DNA of 57,377 nucleotides from Bacteroidota bacterium (GTDB taxonomy: Bacteria; Bacteroidota; Bacteroidia; B-17B0; Aurantibacillaceae), in NCBI GenBank assembly GCA_003153315.1, contig PLYA01000014.1, positions 1 to 57,377 of the forward strand, in the 5' to 3' direction. Position 1 is the stretch's first letter. Each line of letters begins with the position of its first letter. The translations under genes were made by a program, and so were the position numbers. Positions 34,889 to 43,073 of this stretch are shown piece after piece. Below the pieces are notes generated by a model, which saw nothing but the letters and a program-made list of their open reading frames with translations, did no database searches and was not told the DNA's origin.

Positions 34889-36116
34889 TTTTATTTTAAT
34901 CGACTGGTATTTTTTTACCGGTGTGCAAACCATTATCAAGGATTTTCCTCAACCGCGTAAAGTTACAATTCAAACCATATACTGGGTGGTTTCTGCCCTA
35001 ACTATTTTATGTCTGATTATATCGGGTGTTTTTTCTCAGGCTTCCTTGCCGGGCTTTTTCAGAGGCTACATAGTATCCATTGTTTTTATTATGTTCCTGT
35101 CAAAATTTATAGGCTGTATTTTTTTATTGATTGATGATATATTCCGTTTGTTCCGATGGGGCTATCAATATGCCACAACCTTTAATCATCCTGAACAGCG
35201 TGAAGGAATATCCCGCCTGAAGTTTTTAACCTATGTTTCTGCAGGTTTCTTCGGTACTTTTTTTCTTTCCTTCTTTTATGGTTTGGTTAAAGGTTCACAC
35301 GATTACAGAACGCACAAGGTTAAAATTGATTTTAAAAATCTGCCCGATGCTTTTAACGGATTAAAGATTGTTCAGATATCAGACATACACACGGGCAGTT
35401 ATATTGATACAGAAGCATTATCAAGTGCGTTTGATATTGCGATGGAGCTTAAACCCGATATTATTTTCTTTACCGGAGATTTGGTAAATGACAAGGTAAC
35501 CGAAACAGAAGGCTTTTTGCCTGTGTACCAAAAACTAAAAGCGCCTATGGGTGTATATTCTGTGTTAGGTAATCATGATTATGGCGATTACTCTGAGTGG
35601 GAAAGTGCTGACGCAAAAAAAGAAAACATGGAAGCGCTTAAAAAAGTGCACGAAGAGGCTGGCTGGCGTTTATTAATGAATGAGCATGTTGCTTTAGAAA
35701 AAAACGGACAACAAATTGCTTTACTGGGAATTGAAAACTGGGGCGGAAATCTGCACTTTAAAAAGTACGGAAGAATGGATTTGGCACATGCCGGAACAGA
35801 GAAGTATGATTTTAAAATATTGCTTTCGCATGACCCCTCTCATTGGGATAAGCAGGTAAAACTGCAATACACCGATGTGGATTTAACCCTGAGCGGACAT
35901 ACGCATGGAGCACAATTTGGCGTAGAAATACCTGGCTTTAAATGGAGCCCTTCTAAATACTTTTACAAACAGTGGGCAGGTTTGTATAATAACAATAACC
36001 AGTACTTATACGTAAACCGTGGTTTAGGTTGCGTGGGCAGAGAAAGAATGTCTGCCTACAACGGACGCCTCGGCATTTGGCCCGAGATTACTTTGATGGA
36101 ATTAACTAAGGGTTAG
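34857..36116 (+). CDS. Membrane-anchored metallophosphoesterase
   Basis: 419 residues. Four hydrophobic segments within the first 145 residues, then a calcineurin-like phosphoesterase: D176-I-H178 (SDIHTG), GD at FFTGDLV, GNHD with Asn239 and His240, SHDPSHW, and GHTHG with His348 and His350, the full two-metal set. Such proteins are the YkuE/'YaeI' type that hydrolyse phospholipid or lipid head-group phosphates. The start overlaps the divergent gene by 32 bp, but no alternative start keeps the first helix. Confidence 0.9.
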   Translation: MAIFKFVLPLIFILIDWYFFTGVQTIIKDFPQPRKVTIQTIYWVVSALTILCLIISGVFSQASLPGFFRGYIVSIVFIMFLSKFIGCIFLLIDDIFRLFRWGYQYATTFNHPEQREGISRLKFLTYVSAGFFGTFFLSFFYGLVKGSHDYRTHKVKIDFKNLPDAFNGLKIVQISDIHTGSYIDTEALSSAFDIAMELKPDIIFFTGDLVNDKVTETEGFLPVYQKLKAPMGVYSVLGNHDYGDYSEWESADAKKENMEALKKVHEEAGWRLLMNEHVALEKNGQQIALLGIENWGGNLHFKKYGRMDLAHAGTEKYDFKILLSHDPSHWDKQVKLQYTDVDLTLSGHTHGAQFGVEIPGFKWSPSKYFYKQWAGLYNNNNQYLYVNRGLGCVGRERMSAYNGRLGIWPEITLMELTKG

Positions 36117-36292
36117 CCTCCTTTATTTATATATTACAAAAAGTACAAACCCTTCTCTTATCAGGAATGGTGTTTTTCTTTTTTCCGGAAAAAGTGAAAA
36201 AACAAATAATACGTTTAATAGCTTCTTATTGGCGCTGATATTAATCAATGCAAAAACTGATACCCGTCATAATTATCTTACAAATCTGTATA

Positions 36293-36300
36293 TACATTTG
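36293..36300 (+). promoter_or_regulatory. -7 element for the candidate small RNA
   Basis: TACATTTG, a full TAnnTTTG match in an otherwise gene-free stretch, about 7-10 bp before the predicted RNA start. Confidence 0.45.
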
Positions 36301-36306
36301 TCTTGT

Positions 36307-36556
36307 TGAATTCAAATAGAGTTCGGGTTTAATGAGGCACTGGCGAAAAAGTAGCCCATCATTAAAACAAGCACTGAATGCAGACCCCGTAAGGTCTATC
36401 GTTTGAAAATGACATGAAGAAGCCCCGTAAGGCTTCTATTAAGCAGGTCCTCCAAGGTCTATCATGGAAACAAGATGAAGCTGGTCCCGTAAGGCCTCTC
36501 TGAAGTGCAAAAACAAAAAACTAAGCCGGCCTAAATAAGGTTGGCTTTTGTTTTTA
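36307..36556 (+). ncRNA. Candidate small RNA with repeated CCGTAA hairpins
   Basis: About 250 nt between a promoter element and a terminator, with no reading frame. Contains a series of short hairpins with a constant CCGTAA loop but different stems: AGACC/GGTCT at about 36382-36397, AGAAGCC/GGCTTCT at about 36418-36437, GGTC/GGCC with a G-U pair at 36483-36496, and a decayed one near 36445. The units also share TGAAG and TATC flanks. Not a tRNA, rRNA, or any riboswitch I recognise. The rest of the 36117-36583 gap carries nothing else. Confidence 0.5.
36523..36555 (+). terminator. Terminator of the candidate small RNA
   Basis: 9-bp stem with two G-U pairs, AAGCCGGCC at 36523-36531 and GGTTGGCTT at 36539-36547, followed by a T-rich tract. 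Confidence 0.75.
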
Positions 36557-36583
36557 TATAAAATACCAAAACCCGGATGCCTT

Positions 36584-36969
36584 TTATTTTATAAATTGCT
36601 GTAGCCAGCTTCGGGCTTCCTGCTCGGTACTGAACAACTCAAAGGGAACACTGTGTTTATGGAGTTTGGTATAAAACGTGGCTGGTAAGCGCACAGCCAA
36701 ATTAGTAGTTATTATGGCCGTTGCAATAAAATAATCCGGACTGTGAGTAGCGCTGTATTTTTTCCTTCCTCGGTTATGGTACAATAGGCAGTAGCATCTA
36801 CTAGCTGAATTCGTTTGTTTTTGCATAAACGCTCATACACAACAAAACATTGCTTAAAAGCCTCCTCATTCATTTCAGCTCCTTCCAGTATTTTAACCTG
36901 TAGTATGTCATCACTATCCACCCAAATCTCGGTCGCATCAGTTTTAATGGCACTTGTTTTTACACCCAT
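36584..36969 (-). pseudogene. DUF7793/STAS-like protein, frameshifted
   Basis: Two overlapping frames together give one normal protein of about 128 residues. The first (from ATG 36969) reads MGVKTSAIKTDATEIW ... AYCTITEEGK, then loses sense; the second carries YSATHSPDYFIATAI ... EARSWLQQFIK to the end. They join at a run of six A (plus strand T at 36758-36763); one more A would restore GKKYSATHS. The intact protein resembles the ~130-residue STAS/SpoIIAA-like family of Bacteroidota. Could be a true lesion, a slippage site or a sequencing error. Confidence 0.7.
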
Positions 36970-37098
36970 AAAAACTATGCATTAAAAAATACAGCCCTAA
37001 AACTACCAAAATAAACTAATCGTATTCATTATCAATAGTTTCCTAAAGCGGTGGATATTTTTAATACTTTATAACAAACAAAAGCCTTTGGGGTGCAT

Positions 37099-37106
37099 TA
37101 TCTTTG
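37099..37106 (+). promoter_or_regulatory. -7 element for the 37129 gene
   Basis: TATCTTTG, full TAnnTTTG match, 22 bp before the ATG at 37129. Confidence 0.5.
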
Positions 37107-37128
37107 CGTATAATTTGAATTGAAAGAG

Positions 37129-37323
37129 ATGAGCAGCCCAATTAATTTTGCTGAGAAAATAACCGAAGAGATTGCTGTTAAAATAGAATCGATGGAGCAG
37201 GAGATAGCCCAACTAACTGCCTTATTGGTTGAGAACGGAACCCTGTATAACGATGCAGAGGCTGCCCTATATAAGCATACAATAAACTTTACCGATATAG
37301 ACGCAATCAGTAATAAAAATTAA
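37129..37323 (+). CDS. Small coiled-coil-like hypothetical protein
   Basis: 64 residues from ATG 37129; a TTG at 37120 lies at the probable transcript start. Almost fully helical and acidic (ITEEIAVKIESMEQEIAQLTALLVENG), no cysteines, no signal peptide. No family recognised. It has its own promoter element, which supports a real gene. Confidence 0.5.
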   Translation: MSSPINFAEKITEEIAVKIESMEQEIAQLTALLVENGTLYNDAEAALYKHTINFTDIDAISNKN

Positions 37324-37496
37324 CTGATTGTAGTTAATGGGTTTACCCCTTTTTATCTTTTGTACTTAAAAATTAAAGCCAAAAACAAGCCAAAATATTA
37401 AAAACGGAATGTGCCGTTTAAAAAGTTTTGGCCTTTGGCTATTTTCTTTTTCCTGCTTTAGGGCAATAGTTTATTTGTAACTTGCAGCAAAGAAAC

Positions 37497-37970
37497 ATGC
37501 GCATGAAACAATACCTTATAGATACATTTAAGTATAACCATTGGGCTAACAAAAAATTATTGGAAGCAATCCTGCAACTGCCCGATAAAAAAGAACCTAT
37601 TAGGTTATATAGCCATCTTATTACTTCGCAAGACAAGTGGTTTAACCGGATTACAAAAGAATTGGATGATGTCGGGTTAAACTGGTTCGGTTTGGTTTTT
37701 TCTGAAGAAGAGCTCAGCCATCAGTGGCAAAGAAGTGTTGGTAATTGGATAAATTATTTAGAAAAGAACACGGAAGATGAATTTAAAAAACACATTCAAA
37801 TTACTAAACCTGATGGAAAGGCTTTGCAGGTAACTATTAATGATGTTATGTTACAATTAAACTACCATTCCATACACCATCGTGCGCAAATAAATACACT
37901 TATTCGCCAGCAGGGTATAAAACCACCACTTACCGATTATATTTTTACAGCACTTAAAGAAGTGGTGTAA
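37497..37970 (+). CDS. DinB-family protein
   Basis: 157 residues from ATG 37497 (or Met 37503). Four-helix DinB/YfiT fold with the metal-binding His set: YNHWANKKLLEAI, LYSHLITSQDKWFNRI and LNYHSIHHRAQINTLIRQQG. These proteins are often metal-dependent thiol transferases (bacillithiol or others); substrate unknown. Terminator follows at 38064. Confidence 0.87.
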   Translation: MRMKQYLIDTFKYNHWANKKLLEAILQLPDKKEPIRLYSHLITSQDKWFNRITKELDDVGLNWFGLVFSEEELSHQWQRSVGNWINYLEKNTEDEFKKHIQITKPDGKALQVTINDVMLQLNYHSIHHRAQINTLIRQQGIKPPLTDYIFTALKEVV

Positions 37971-38063
37971 GGAAGGAGTTAGCCTCCTCTTCTAAAAACA
38001 GCAAATACCCAAAAAATTGGGGCAAAACAGCCCAAAACCTTAAAACAAGCCATTTAATCCTCT

Positions 38064-38101
38064 AAAATGCGCATGATTCTCTGAATTATGCGCATTTTTT
38101 T
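38064..38101 (+). terminator. Terminator after the DinB gene
   Basis: Perfect 11-bp stem AAAATGCGCAT / ATGCGCATTTT (38064-38074, 38088-38098) followed by a T tract. Confidence 0.85.
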
Positions 38102-38114
38102 GTCTTTTAGTGAT

Positions 38115-38215
38115 TGGAAACAAACATTCCAAGCATGGAAGGAAACGTTCCAAGCATGGAAAGAAACATTCCAAGCATGGAAAGAAATGTTCCAAGCATG
38201 GAAAGAAACTTACCT
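38115..38215. repeat. 21-bp tandem repeat, five units
   Basis: Units begin at TGGAA 38115, 38136, 38157, 38178 and 38199, all exactly 21 bp apart. Each unit carries the palindrome TTCCAAGCATGGAA spanning the unit junction. The array lies about 170 bp before the LytS-type kinase and could be in its leader. A 79-codon frame through it is not counted as a gene. Confidence 0.85.
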
Positions 38216-38382
38216 GCCTATGCGGCTAAAATGGGAAGGTGGGCTTTGAAAAGAATAGAATTGCTTTTGCAGAACAAAACAACCATTTTGCAGACAAACA
38301 ATAAGCGTTTGCATAACAGAATTTTAATCCCTTTGATAAGGCTATACTTTTGATTCAATATAAACCTTAAATTTAAAAAATC

Positions 38383-39420
38383 ATGAAAAAATCAGTTGTT
38401 GTAGCGCTTCATTTGGGATATTGGATATGCTACATTATTTTATTGGCATTTATTTACTCTATATTACGTATGTCGCCTGGTGGTGGACCTAATCCGGCTT
38501 TACATTTTACAAAGCTGGGTTTCGCTTTTGCAATTGTTCCAGGTATTTTAGGCTTTTACTTCTTTTATGGTTTTCTATTCGATAAGTATTTAATAAGGAA
38601 GAAAATCTTGGCTTTATGCGTTTTAGGCATTGGAGCATCTTATGTCTGTGCTTCTGTAGGTGGAATAGTAACATTGATTTTATTTGGACGAAATTTCCTG
38701 TTTGATGATGGGCTTGTTTCATCTATACCAATGACATTTATAATATCTGTAATCTCTATTGTTAATGGCGTACTTGGATTAGGAATGAAGGGTTTTATAT
38801 CTTGGTATGGAGACATAAAACTAAAAGAAGACCTTAACAAAAAGAACTATGAGATGGAATTAGCATTGGTTAAAAATCAAATCAATCCACATTTCTTATT
38901 CAACACCATTAATAATATTGATGTTATGATTTCTAAAGATGCAACACAGGCTTCTATCTATTTAAATAAGCTATCAGATATAATGCGTTTTATGTTATAC
39001 GAAACTAAAACAGAGATGATTCCGCTTATAAAAGAACTTAGCTATATCGAAAAATACATTGACCTTCAAAAAATAAGAACTTCAAACGCAAATTATGTAT
39101 TTTATGTGGTTAAAGGAGATTCAGCAAATTTAATGATAGCCCCAATGTTGTTTATTCCGTTTATAGAGAATGCTTTTAAGCATACCGAGAACAAGAAGCT
39201 GGATAATGCTATAAATATTAAGATTTTTATTACAAAGGAGAAGATTATCTTTGATTGTGAAAATAAGTTTAGCGAAGATTTGCAAAAAAAATCAGACCAA
39301 AGTGGTTTAGGAAACGAATTAATTGAAAAGCGTTTGATGCTCCTTTATCCTAACAAACACTCATTGGAAGTATCAGCTTTAAAGAAAACCTATAAAGTAA
39401 AACTGACTATATTCCAATAA
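38383..39420 (+). CDS. LytS-type sensor histidine kinase (membrane)
   Basis: 345 residues. Four transmembrane helices within residues 1-145, then a His_kinase (PF06580) domain: KNQINPHFLFNTINNIDVMI with the phospho-acceptor His in NPHFLFN, then FIPFIENAFKHTE (N box) and GLGNELIEKRL (G box). Partner of the LytTR regulator that begins inside its stop codon (TAATG). The first ATG is chosen because the first helix begins right after it. Confidence 0.92.
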   Translation: MKKSVVVALHLGYWICYIILLAFIYSILRMSPGGGPNPALHFTKLGFAFAIVPGILGFYFFYGFLFDKYLIRKKILALCVLGIGASYVCASVGGIVTLILFGRNFLFDDGLVSSIPMTFIISVISIVNGVLGLGMKGFISWYGDIKLKEDLNKKNYEMELALVKNQINPHFLFNTINNIDVMISKDATQASIYLNKLSDIMRFMLYETKTEMIPLIKELSYIEKYIDLQKIRTSNANYVFYVVKGDSANLMIAPMLFIPFIENAFKHTENKKLDNAINIKIFITKEKIIFDCENKFSEDLQKKSDQSGLGNELIEKRLMLLYPNKHSLEVSALKKTYKVKLTIFQ

Positions 39421-40115
39421 TGCCTATCAATTGTATTATAGTAGAAGATGAACCTTTAGCATTGGAGCGAACAAAAAGCTACGTGCTAAAGTTTCCTTTT
39501 CTAAACCTCCTTTCCACGTTTGATAACGGAATGGATGCTTTGGTTTATTTAAAATCAAATAAAGTAGATTTAATATTCTTAGATATTAATATGGGTGAAA
39601 TGTCGGGCATACAATTATTAGAAGCCGGAAAAGTTACAAGTCAAGTAATAATAATTACTGCTTATCAAGAATATGCTTTAAAGGGGTATGAATTGAATGT
39701 AACAGATTATTTAATGAAGCCCTATACGTTTGAACGCTTTATTCAAGCTGTTAAGCGTGTTCAAGATAATCTTTCAAAAGAAGATATAATTTCAGATAAG
39801 AATTTTATTTTCGTTAAAACAGAATATCGTTTAGAGAAAATTCTTTTAAATGAAATACTTTATATAGAAGGGATGAGAGATTATCGAAGAATACACTTAG
39901 CGCAGAAACGAATAATGACACTTCAAACCTTTAAAGAGTTTGAGCAACAAATACCATCGAATGTTATATGTAGGGTACATAAATCTTATATGGTTTCTTT
40001 AGGTAAAATAGATTCTGTTGAAAGAGATAGAATTAAAATTAAAGACACCCTAATTCCAATTTCCGAAACGTATAAGAAACAATTTTTTGACCTTATAAAT
40101 AAAAGATTGAAATGA
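39420..40115 (+). CDS. LytTR-family response regulator
   Basis: 231 residues. Receiver domain 1-118 with the acidic pair EDE (9-11), phospho-acceptor Asp in FLDINMGEMSG at about 54 and Lys in LMKPYTF. LytTR DNA-binding domain about 130-231: YIEGMRDYRRIHL, MTLQTFKEFEQQIP, ICRVHKSYMVSLGKI. Co-transcribed with the kinase gene. Target sites of LytTR proteins are pairs of TACTCA-like motifs; none stand out nearby. Confidence 0.93.
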   Translation: MPINCIIVEDEPLALERTKSYVLKFPFLNLLSTFDNGMDALVYLKSNKVDLIFLDINMGEMSGIQLLEAGKVTSQVIIITAYQEYALKGYELNVTDYLMKPYTFERFIQAVKRVQDNLSKEDIISDKNFIFVKTEYRLEKILLNEILYIEGMRDYRRIHLAQKRIMTLQTFKEFEQQIPSNVICRVHKSYMVSLGKIDSVERDRIKIKDTLIPISETYKKQFFDLINKRLK

Positions 40116-40145
40116 AAAGCCCATCGTTGTAATCAACGGAACGCC
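40116..40145 (-). repeat. Minimal GGCGTTCC/GGGCTTTT hairpin repeat
   Basis: On the minus strand GGCGTTCC, a small GTTGATTACAAC stem-loop and GGGCTTTT. Same ends as the composite repeats at 14679 and 20179 but without their inner palindromes. Lies just after the LytTR gene and may end its transcript. Confidence 0.65.
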
Positions 40146-40156
40146 AAAAAAATAAA

Positions 40157-40978
40157 TCAACTCTTCCCTAAATCATACACCATTTCTTTTACGGTTTGTG
40201 CCCATTGCAGGTGTGTTTTGCTCTTATCAAACAGGGTGGGCATAATGGGTTTGCCAAACTTTAGGTGTATATTTTTATTGCTTTGCGAAAACATTTCATC
40301 GGGCAAAAAAAGCATTTCTATGTTGGCTTTAATACCCAGTTTTTTTCGCCAGTAGGCAAAATTGTAAAAGAACTTAGAGTTCTTTCCATCCACAAACAAA
40401 GGAATAACAGGCTGGTTGTGCTGTATGGCTTTGGTAACAAAACTCTTTTTCCACTCCAGGTCTTTAATCTCTCCGTGTTGTTTACGGCTCACCAACCCTG
40501 CCGGAAATATAAACGACACACCGGGTGAACCGTAAAAAGAATCTACCAGTTTTAGCTTATCGGTAGTAGTGCCGCCCACCAGGTTTACGCCCATCAGCAC
40601 CCCGTCAAAATTAACCAGGTTGGTTAGTATATCATTTACAATGGCACGCACATCTTTTCGCTTTTGCGATACAGCATGCAGCACCGCTAGGCCATCAATG
40701 CCCCCAAGGGGGTGGTTAGCTACTAAAATAACACCGCCTGTGCCTGGTATATTTTCAAGCCCCTCCCAGGTTACTTTGGCGCCCACATAATTCAGGCAAC
40801 CATCATTAAAAGCATATCCGTAATTGTGGCGGTTTATCCAAACGCATTCATTAATGCGGTCTTCATGTATTTTTCGTTTCAGCCAGTTGATAATAAACTT
40901 GGGTAACCAGCGGTAAGCTGCCGGATTTTTCTCTTTCAGTATTTTTTCAATATCAATGGTCTTTTTAAACTCTTCCAT
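40157..40978 (-). CDS. 1-acyl-glycerol-3-phosphate acyltransferase-like protein
   Basis: 273 residues. PlsC-type acyltransferase: ILVANHPLGGIDGLAV holds the N-H-P-x-x-x-x-D box at about 82-97, then LVGGTTTDKLKLVD, the FPAGLVSR motif (phosphate-binding FPEG-like) and KKSFVTKAIQHNQPVIPLF. This HPLGGxDG subgroup is often called 'lysophospholipid acyltransferase/hemolysin-like' in Bacteroidota. Convergent with the LytTR gene. Confidence 0.85.
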   Translation of the reverse strand: MEEFKKTIDIEKILKEKNPAAYRWLPKFIINWLKRKIHEDRINECVWINRHNYGYAFNDGCLNYVGAKVTWEGLENIPGTGGVILVANHPLGGIDGLAVLHAVSQKRKDVRAIVNDILTNLVNFDGVLMGVNLVGGTTTDKLKLVDSFYGSPGVSFIFPAGLVSRKQHGEIKDLEWKKSFVTKAIQHNQPVIPLFVDGKNSKFFYNFAYWRKKLGIKANIEMLFLPDEMFSQSNKNIHLKFGKPIMPTLFDKSKTHLQWAQTVKEMVYDLGKS

Positions 40979-41140
40979 CTTTCTACCTGTTCATATCCTG
41001 TTAATTCTGCTCGCCCTTTTTTGCTTAAAATATTTTTTCAACTGTTTTAAAATACCTGAATTAACAATGCTTTTACGCCACTAAGTAAAGATTTTTTACA
41101 CAAACAAAAACCTGTCGATTCCAAAAACTTTTCAACAAAT

Positions 41141-41175
41141 GTGGTAAAAAGTGGTTGTAGGTGGTAAATCGTGGT
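41141..41175 (+). promoter_or_regulatory. MraZ operator boxes upstream of mraZ
   Basis: GTGGT occurs at 41141, 41151, 41161 and 41171, four direct repeats exactly 10 bp apart. E. coli MraZ binds TGGGN repeats at the same spacing ahead of mraZ. The boxes cover the -33 region of the promoter at 41186. Confidence 0.75.
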
Positions 41176-41185
41176 AAAAATCGTC

Positions 41186-41193
41186 TATTTTTG
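41186..41193 (+). promoter_or_regulatory. dcw cluster promoter (-7 element)
   Basis: TATTTTTG, a full TAnnTTTG match, 19 bp before the mraZ ATG and 11 bp after the last GTGGT box. Confidence 0.65.
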
Positions 41194-41211
41194 CAAAGTT
41201 CAATAAAGAAT

Positions 41212-41685
41212 ATGGCAATCAATAGTTTAATAGGAGAGTTTGAATGTAAAGTGGATGCCAAAGGCCGCTTTATGTTTCCTGTTAACCTGAAAAAGCAGAT
41301 GGCCGAAGCTTTTGATAAAGGCTTTGTGATAAACAGAAATCTGCACCAAAAATGTTTGGCACTTTATCCCTTGGAAGAATGGGATAAGTTGAACAAAAAA
41401 CTAAGCAAGCTAAACCGCTTAAAAAAAGACGTTGATATTTTCATCAGACGAGTTACCGGCGGAGCAACCAATTGTGAAGCGGATAATACGGGGCGAATCA
41501 ATCTACCAAAACCATTAGCAGAATACGCAGATATAAAAAGCGATATAAAAGTTTTAGGCAGCAACAACATTATTGAGATATGGGATAAAAAGATGTACGA
41601 AAACTTCTTGTCTCAGGATATTGATATCGCGAAGCTGGCTGATGATGTGTTTGAGGGGATAGATTTTACGGATGATAAGAGCTAA
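41212..41685 (+). CDS. mraZ: Transcriptional regulator MraZ
   Basis: 157 residues from ATG 41212 (an upstream extension is within the promoter). Two tandem SpoVT/AbrB-like modules: GEFECKVDAKGRFMFPVNLKKQM in the first and TGGATNCEADNTGRINLPKPLAEYA in the second. Binds its own promoter and represses the dcw cluster. First gene of the cluster as usual, overlapping rsmH by one base. Confidence 0.95.
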   Translation: MAINSLIGEFECKVDAKGRFMFPVNLKKQMAEAFDKGFVINRNLHQKCLALYPLEEWDKLNKKLSKLNRLKKDVDIFIRRVTGGATNCEADNTGRINLPKPLAEYADIKSDIKVLGSNNIIEIWDKKMYENFLSQDIDIAKLADDVFEGIDFTDDKS

Positions 41686-42584
41686 TGAATTATCATCAAC
41701 CCGTTCTTTTAAAAGAATGTTTAGATGGCTTGCAGATTAAACCCGATGGGGTTTATGTAGATGTAACCTTTGGCGGAGGCGGACATTCGAAAGCAATCTT
41801 AGAACGATTAGGTGCAAACGGAAAGTTGTTTGCTTTTGATCAGGACAAAGATGCCGAGAAGAATATACCCGCTGATGCGCGCCTGACTTTCATTCCTCAA
41901 AACTTTATGTATATGAAGAACTTTTTGAGGATGTATGAGGCTACCAAAGTAGATGGCATACTGGCAGACTTAGGTGTATCATCTCATCAGTTTGATGAAG
42001 CGGAAAGGGGTTTCTCCATACGCTTTGAAGCTGACTTGGATATGCGCATGAATCAGCAAAGCAAAAAGACAGCTGCCACGGTTTTGAATGAGTATGATGA
42101 AAATCAGCTCAAACATATATTCAGAGCCTATGGCGAAGTAGAGAATGCTTATAAACTGGTGAAGCTGATTACCGATGCCCGCATTACACAACCCATTAGC
42201 ACTACAGAGCAGTTAAAAACCATTATTGCACCCTGCACCCCAAAGTTTAAAGACCACCAATATCTGGCAAAAGTATTTCAGGCACTGCGCATAGAAGTGA
42301 ATAATGAAATAGATGTGTTGAAAGAGTTGCTTACACAAAGTTTAGATGTGTTGAATGTGGGAGGAAGATTGGTGGTGATGAGTTACCACTCTTTAGAAGA
42401 CAGACTGGTAAAGAACTTTATGAAGACAGGAAACTTTGAAGGGGATGTGATAAAAGATTTTTACGGAAACATAGCAAGACCATTTGAACTGATAACAAAA
42501 AAACCACTAACGCCCAGCGAAGAAGAGATAGAGAGAAACAGCAGGAGTCGAAGTGCCAAACTAAGAGTAGCAGAAAAAGTATAA
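41685..42584 (+). CDS. rsmH: 16S rRNA (cytosine1402-N4)-methyltransferase RsmH
   Basis: 299 residues. SAM motif VDVTFGGGGHSKAIL at 24-38, GILADLGVSSHQFDEAERGFSIR and the C-terminal MSYHSLEDRLVKNFMKTG and SRSRSAKLRVAEK, all diagnostic of RsmH/MraW. Methylates C1402 at the ribosomal P site. Starts within the mraZ stop codon. Confidence 0.96.
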   Translation: MNYHQPVLLKECLDGLQIKPDGVYVDVTFGGGGHSKAILERLGANGKLFAFDQDKDAEKNIPADARLTFIPQNFMYMKNFLRMYEATKVDGILADLGVSSHQFDEAERGFSIRFEADLDMRMNQQSKKTAATVLNEYDENQLKHIFRAYGEVENAYKLVKLITDARITQPISTTEQLKTIIAPCTPKFKDHQYLAKVFQALRIEVNNEIDVLKELLTQSLDVLNVGGRLVVMSYHSLEDRLVKNFMKTGNFEGDVIKDFYGNIARPFELITKKPLTPSEEEIERNSRSRSAKLRVAEKV

Positions 42585-42611
42585 CTAATAAAAGAAAAGA
42601 TAAAACAATAG

Positions 42612-43067
42612 GTGGCAAATAAATTTAAGGAGATTAAACAAGAAGAACCTGTAATTGAAGAAGTAATAGAAACTCCTTCGGCCACTCCTCCCCCCAGAAA
42701 AAAGAAAAGCGGCATTGTAAAATCCCTTAATACTGTATTCAGCGGTACCTTTTTAAGCAACGAACGTGTATTAACACACATCCCTTTTATTTTATTCTTA
42801 TCTGTTATTGCCATTCTATATATAGCCAATGGTTATTGGGCAGATGATAAAGTAAGACAGGTAAACAAACTAAGCTCACAAATAAAAGAGTTCCGCAGTG
42901 AATACATCATCACCAAATCTGATTTGATGTTTGTGAGCAAACAAAGTGAAGTAGCAAAATCTGCAGAGAAATTAGGATTGAAAGAGCCCATTGTACCGCC
43001 TATGAAAATTGTAGTGGATACAACAAAAGAAAATAAACAGGAAGCAACTAACACCAACAAAGAGTAA
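42612..43067 (+). CDS. ftsL: FtsL-like divisome protein
   Basis: 151 residues with a GTG start. An acidic/proline-rich cytoplasmic part, a single transmembrane helix (THIPFILFLSVIAILYIANGY at about 57-77) and a periplasmic coiled-coil (DDKVRQVNKLSSQIKEFRSEY) ending in KSAEKLGLKEP, the usual FtsL ending in Bacteroidota. The position between rsmH and ftsI confirms the call. Divisome scaffold with FtsB/FtsQ. Confidence 0.88.
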   Translation: MANKFKEIKQEEPVIEEVIETPSATPPPRKKKSGIVKSLNTVFSGTFLSNERVLTHIPFILFLSVIAILYIANGYWADDKVRQVNKLSSQIKEFRSEYIITKSDLMFVSKQSEVAKSAEKLGLKEPIVPPMKIVVDTTKENKQEATNTNKE

Positions 43068-43073
43068 AACAAA

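Noticed and set aside
36307..36556. 6S RNA or a known riboswitch
   Set aside because: The long rod with a central bubble expected for 6S is not visible, and no downstream gene lies on the same strand within a riboswitch distance.
38114..38353. 79-codon frame beginning in the five-unit 21-bp array
   Set aside because: First half is repeat, second half has no protein-like pattern, and it is most likely the leader of the kinase gene.
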